This document shows positions 62,295 to 64,000 of a stretch of DNA of 64,000 nt, piece by piece (within the stretch, counting starts at the first letter, position 1; the number at the start of each line of letters is the position of its first letter). The stretch is from positions 124,001-188,000 of the forward strand of contig CAJUHS010000002.1 of assembly GCA_910586535.1 (NCBI GenBank). Reading direction: 5' to 3'. The notes beneath the pieces are model-generated. The model was not told where the DNA came from. It was given only the letters and a program-made list of their open reading frames with translations, and searched no databases. This stretch comes from an uncultured Oscillospiraceae bacterium (GTDB taxonomy: Bacteria; Bacillota; Clostridia; Oscillospirales; Ruminococcaceae). Made by a program: the position numbers and the translations under genes.

Positions 62295-62924
62295 CTACTT
62301 CTGAACCCGCTTTATCAGCAGGAGAATACTTCTGAACAGCGCCGCAAAAAGCCCCAGCAAAATAAATCCGCCGAAAGGATGTTCAAATACCCTGAAGGAC
62401 GAGGGCATACCGGTAATTTTCCCGCCTATCGTACCTGAAGCAAGTATCTCACGCACAGCTGAGAAGATCAAAACGGCAGCGTCGTAGCCGATTATACAGA
62501 ATATTATGTCAAGAATCATTTTACCTTTTGTTTCCAGAAAAAATATTGACTCCGACCGTGTAACTATAAAGCTGTTCGTTATAAACAGAGGAAAAAATAT
62601 CCCTATGGCTTCAACGCCCTCAGGCATGAGGTATTCCAGCAGCATGACCGATGGAACATAAACTACAGCGCCTATAAGCGTATAAAGGATAATTCTTATA
62701 GTATAGACAATACTTTTCGGCACAAAGGACGATATCAAAAGAGTAAAAAAAGTTATCAGTGAAAACGCAGCAACCAGCATTACCGCGTCATTGAAATTAT
62801 TTGCCAGCACGATAACAGGTGCGATCACCATTCCGCTTACAAGGATCGGATTTTTGTTAATCAGCCCGTTCTTAATAATTTTTTTGAAACTGTTATTATT
62901 GTCGTTACCGTTACTCACAATCAA
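62295..62924 (-). CDS. RnfE-like membrane subunit lacking both Fe-S ligands
   Basis: A 209-residue membrane protein aligned with RnfE/NqrD: IFFPLFITNSFIVTRSES corresponds to the RnfE second half-repeat, and REILASGTI to the conserved Arg-Glu. The two cysteines that bind the cluster in RnfE are replaced: the first half-repeat reads MVIAP (Ala35) where LGLCP is usual, and the second reads TNSFIV (Ser118) where TNCxxx is usual. It overlaps RnfD by four bases, so no rnfG lies between them. Confidence 0.78.
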   Translation of the reverse strand: MIVSNGNDNNNSFKKIIKNGLINKNPILVSGMVIAPVIVLANNFNDAVMLVAAFSLITFFTLLISSFVPKSIVYTIRIILYTLIGAVVYVPSVMLLEYLMPEGVEAIGIFFPLFITNSFIVTRSESIFFLETKGKMILDIIFCIIGYDAAVLIFSAVREILASGTIGGKITGMPSSFRVFEHPFGGFILLGLFAALFRSILLLIKRVQK

Positions 62925-63946
62925 CTCTCCCGTTTATCGTCATTATCAAGCATTTCCAAGGTTTCGCTGATGCTTCCCAAAAGATTGTTTTTGATTTTTT
63001 TTCTGTGTTTTCCGTATCTGCGCTTTTTGAGCATATCCGCAAATGAAAGCGCGCGCCTGTCAAGTTCTATACCTATCGGTGACGACACTATAGACGCGTA
63101 AACTATAGCGTTTTCCGTACCCGAATACTGGCAGAACATTATCATGCAAACGCTTACCGTAAGTCCGTACAAAAACCGGGAACTTGCAGTTTTCGGTATT
63201 ACACTGTAGTCGCAGGAAAGAAATATCATGCCGAAAAGCGTCATTCCTCCCGCAAAAAAGTACAGGACAGACATCGGGTTGAAATTATAGCGTATGAACG
63301 CATACAGCCCCATGACCGCAAGCTCCGTAAAAAAAGCTATAGCGGAAATTGAACGGCGCATCATCAGAAATACTGCCGTCACAGCCAGCAGAACAATAAA
63401 GCCTGTCCCCATTGGGCCGGTAAATCTTCCAACAAGAACGTCTATAAGAGAAACCGACGACGTTCCGGTAAGAATAAAAGTTTTTGTCATAGACTGGCTC
63501 AGAATATCCGACGGTACAACCGACGACATTGGTATATCGGTCAATATCCTCGGATATGTAAGCATATTCTCCGGAAAACAAAGGGAAGCAAACAGAAAGC
63601 CCACCGCAGCAGGATTAAATATTTCGCAGCCGTGACCTCCGAACGCGTGCTTGGCAGCCACAGCTGCAAAAATCGCAGCAGCAGCCGCTTCAAGATACGG
63701 TACAGATGCCGACATCATCAGTCCCAGCGTAAGACCGGTAATCAGCGCTGACAAATCCTTTCTGTCATGCTCTTTTTTCCTTAGCCTGAGACAAATAAGA
63801 TCAGCCGCTACGCTTACAAGCACCGTTACTGCGATCACAACTACCGCTCTGAAACCATAATAGTACACCGATACTATAGCAGCTATCAGCAGTACGATAA
63901 GCATATCAGTCATTATATTAAATTCGGGTTTTCTTTTCAGCTCCAT
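62921..63946 (-). CDS. RnfD-like membrane subunit without the flavin-attachment threonine
   Basis: A 341-residue membrane protein aligned with RnfD/NqrB, with DLSALITGLTLGLMMSASVP, EIFNPAAVGFLFASLCFP and about ten hydrophobic segments. In RnfD, FMN is covalently attached to Thr in an S-x-A-T motif; the corresponding place here reads SQSM (150-153), with Met at the Thr position and a neighbouring Thr154. The frame is open upstream to the window edge, but a GAGGAG 12 bases before the ATG at 63946 and the usual RnfD length support that start. The C-terminus (about 300-341) is a charged cytoplasmic tail. Confidence 0.8.
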   Translation of the reverse strand: MELKRKPEFNIMTDMLIVLLIAAIVSVYYYGFRAVVVIAVTVLVSVAADLICLRLRKKEHDRKDLSALITGLTLGLMMSASVPYLEAAAAAIFAAVAAKHAFGGHGCEIFNPAAVGFLFASLCFPENMLTYPRILTDIPMSSVVPSDILSQSMTKTFILTGTSSVSLIDVLVGRFTGPMGTGFIVLLAVTAVFLMMRRSISAIAFFTELAVMGLYAFIRYNFNPMSVLYFFAGGMTLFGMIFLSCDYSVIPKTASSRFLYGLTVSVCMIMFCQYSGTENAIVYASIVSSPIGIELDRRALSFADMLKKRRYGKHRKKIKNNLLGSISETLEMLDNDDKRES

Positions 63947-64000
63947 AAAGTCAAGAAGCTCCTCGTTCGTAATTTTATGTAATTTCAGTACAGCAGACTT
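63947..64000 (-). other. Window edge upstream of the rnfD-like gene
   Basis: The three minus-strand frames here either meet stops (near 63980-63990) or stay open in frame with rnfD. An rnfC gene, which normally precedes rnfD, could end just upstream of this edge, but there is too little sequence to say. Confidence 0.3.

Overview
The window reads as chromosomal DNA of a spore-forming, plant-polysaccharide-degrading member of the Clostridia, most like Ruminococcus and its relatives (Oscillospiraceae/Ruminococcaceae). The evidence is Firmicutes-type gene order (rplS-lepB-rbgA-rnhB-yraN; gpsA-plsY-der; lon-clpX-clpP-tig), sporulation genes (spoIVA next to a sipL-type gene), AGGAGG-like ribosome binding sites and a mannanase/GH5/GH31 glycoside hydrolase group. 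The taxonomic call is inference from gene content; no rRNA or tRNA gene was seen. Most genes lie on the minus strand.

Layout. 1-3690 (minus): 5' part of pyrH, rsmI, trmN6 and a TrkH/KtrB potassium channel. 3902-5074 (plus): a membrane-anchored SGNH-like protein with altered catalytic positions and a small membrane protein. 5119-13366 (minus): gpsA, plsY, der, a DUF512 protein, rpmF with its DUF177 neighbour, a small P-loop protein, pgi and a D,D-carboxypeptidase-like protein whose three active-site motifs are all altered. 13576-15194: tyrA, a 47-residue membrane ORF and a divergent Xre regulator. 15184-18238: spoIVA and sipL. 18473-25216: a P-loop kinase, a GH31 alpha-xylosidase behind a LacI-type operator, and a GH26 mannanase with a GH5 enzyme on the other strand. 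25269-33604: an ECF-type membrane protein, tex, a broken Xre gene, a ComEB-like deaminase, hslO, a methyltransferase, a YerC/TrpR-like regulator, a nucleotidyltransferase and lysA. 33605-35750: an A+T-rich insert of three single-gene units separated by a 105-bp repeat. 35756-42470: ysxC, lon, clpX, clpP and tig. 42623-56832: housekeeping runs (phosphoesterase, thrC, yraN, rnhB, rbgA, lepB, rplS; then radical-SAM, M50 protease, U32, mltG, fthC, DJ-1, DUF2156, tmk). 56964-60298: a THUMP methyltransferase and a class A PBP. 60439-64000: a DUF4015 protein and RnfA/E/D-like membrane proteins.

The strongest candidates for something undescribed are two. First, the Rnf-like cluster at the right end keeps three membrane subunits, but RnfG is absent between D and E, no RnfB follows A, three of the four expected Fe-S ligand cysteines are replaced, and the RnfD flavin-attachment Thr position is Met. 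Second, the repeat-bounded gene array at 33619-35645 has half-repeats at its two outer ends and full repeats inside, the pattern expected of modular single-gene cassettes. Also notable are a possible H-type pseudoknot directly upstream of clpP, a palindromic element between lon and clpX, and the carboxypeptidase-like protein without its catalytic motifs.

Coordinates, motif checks and promoter spacings were read by eye from the sequence. Family names rest on recognised motifs and gene context, not on database searches.
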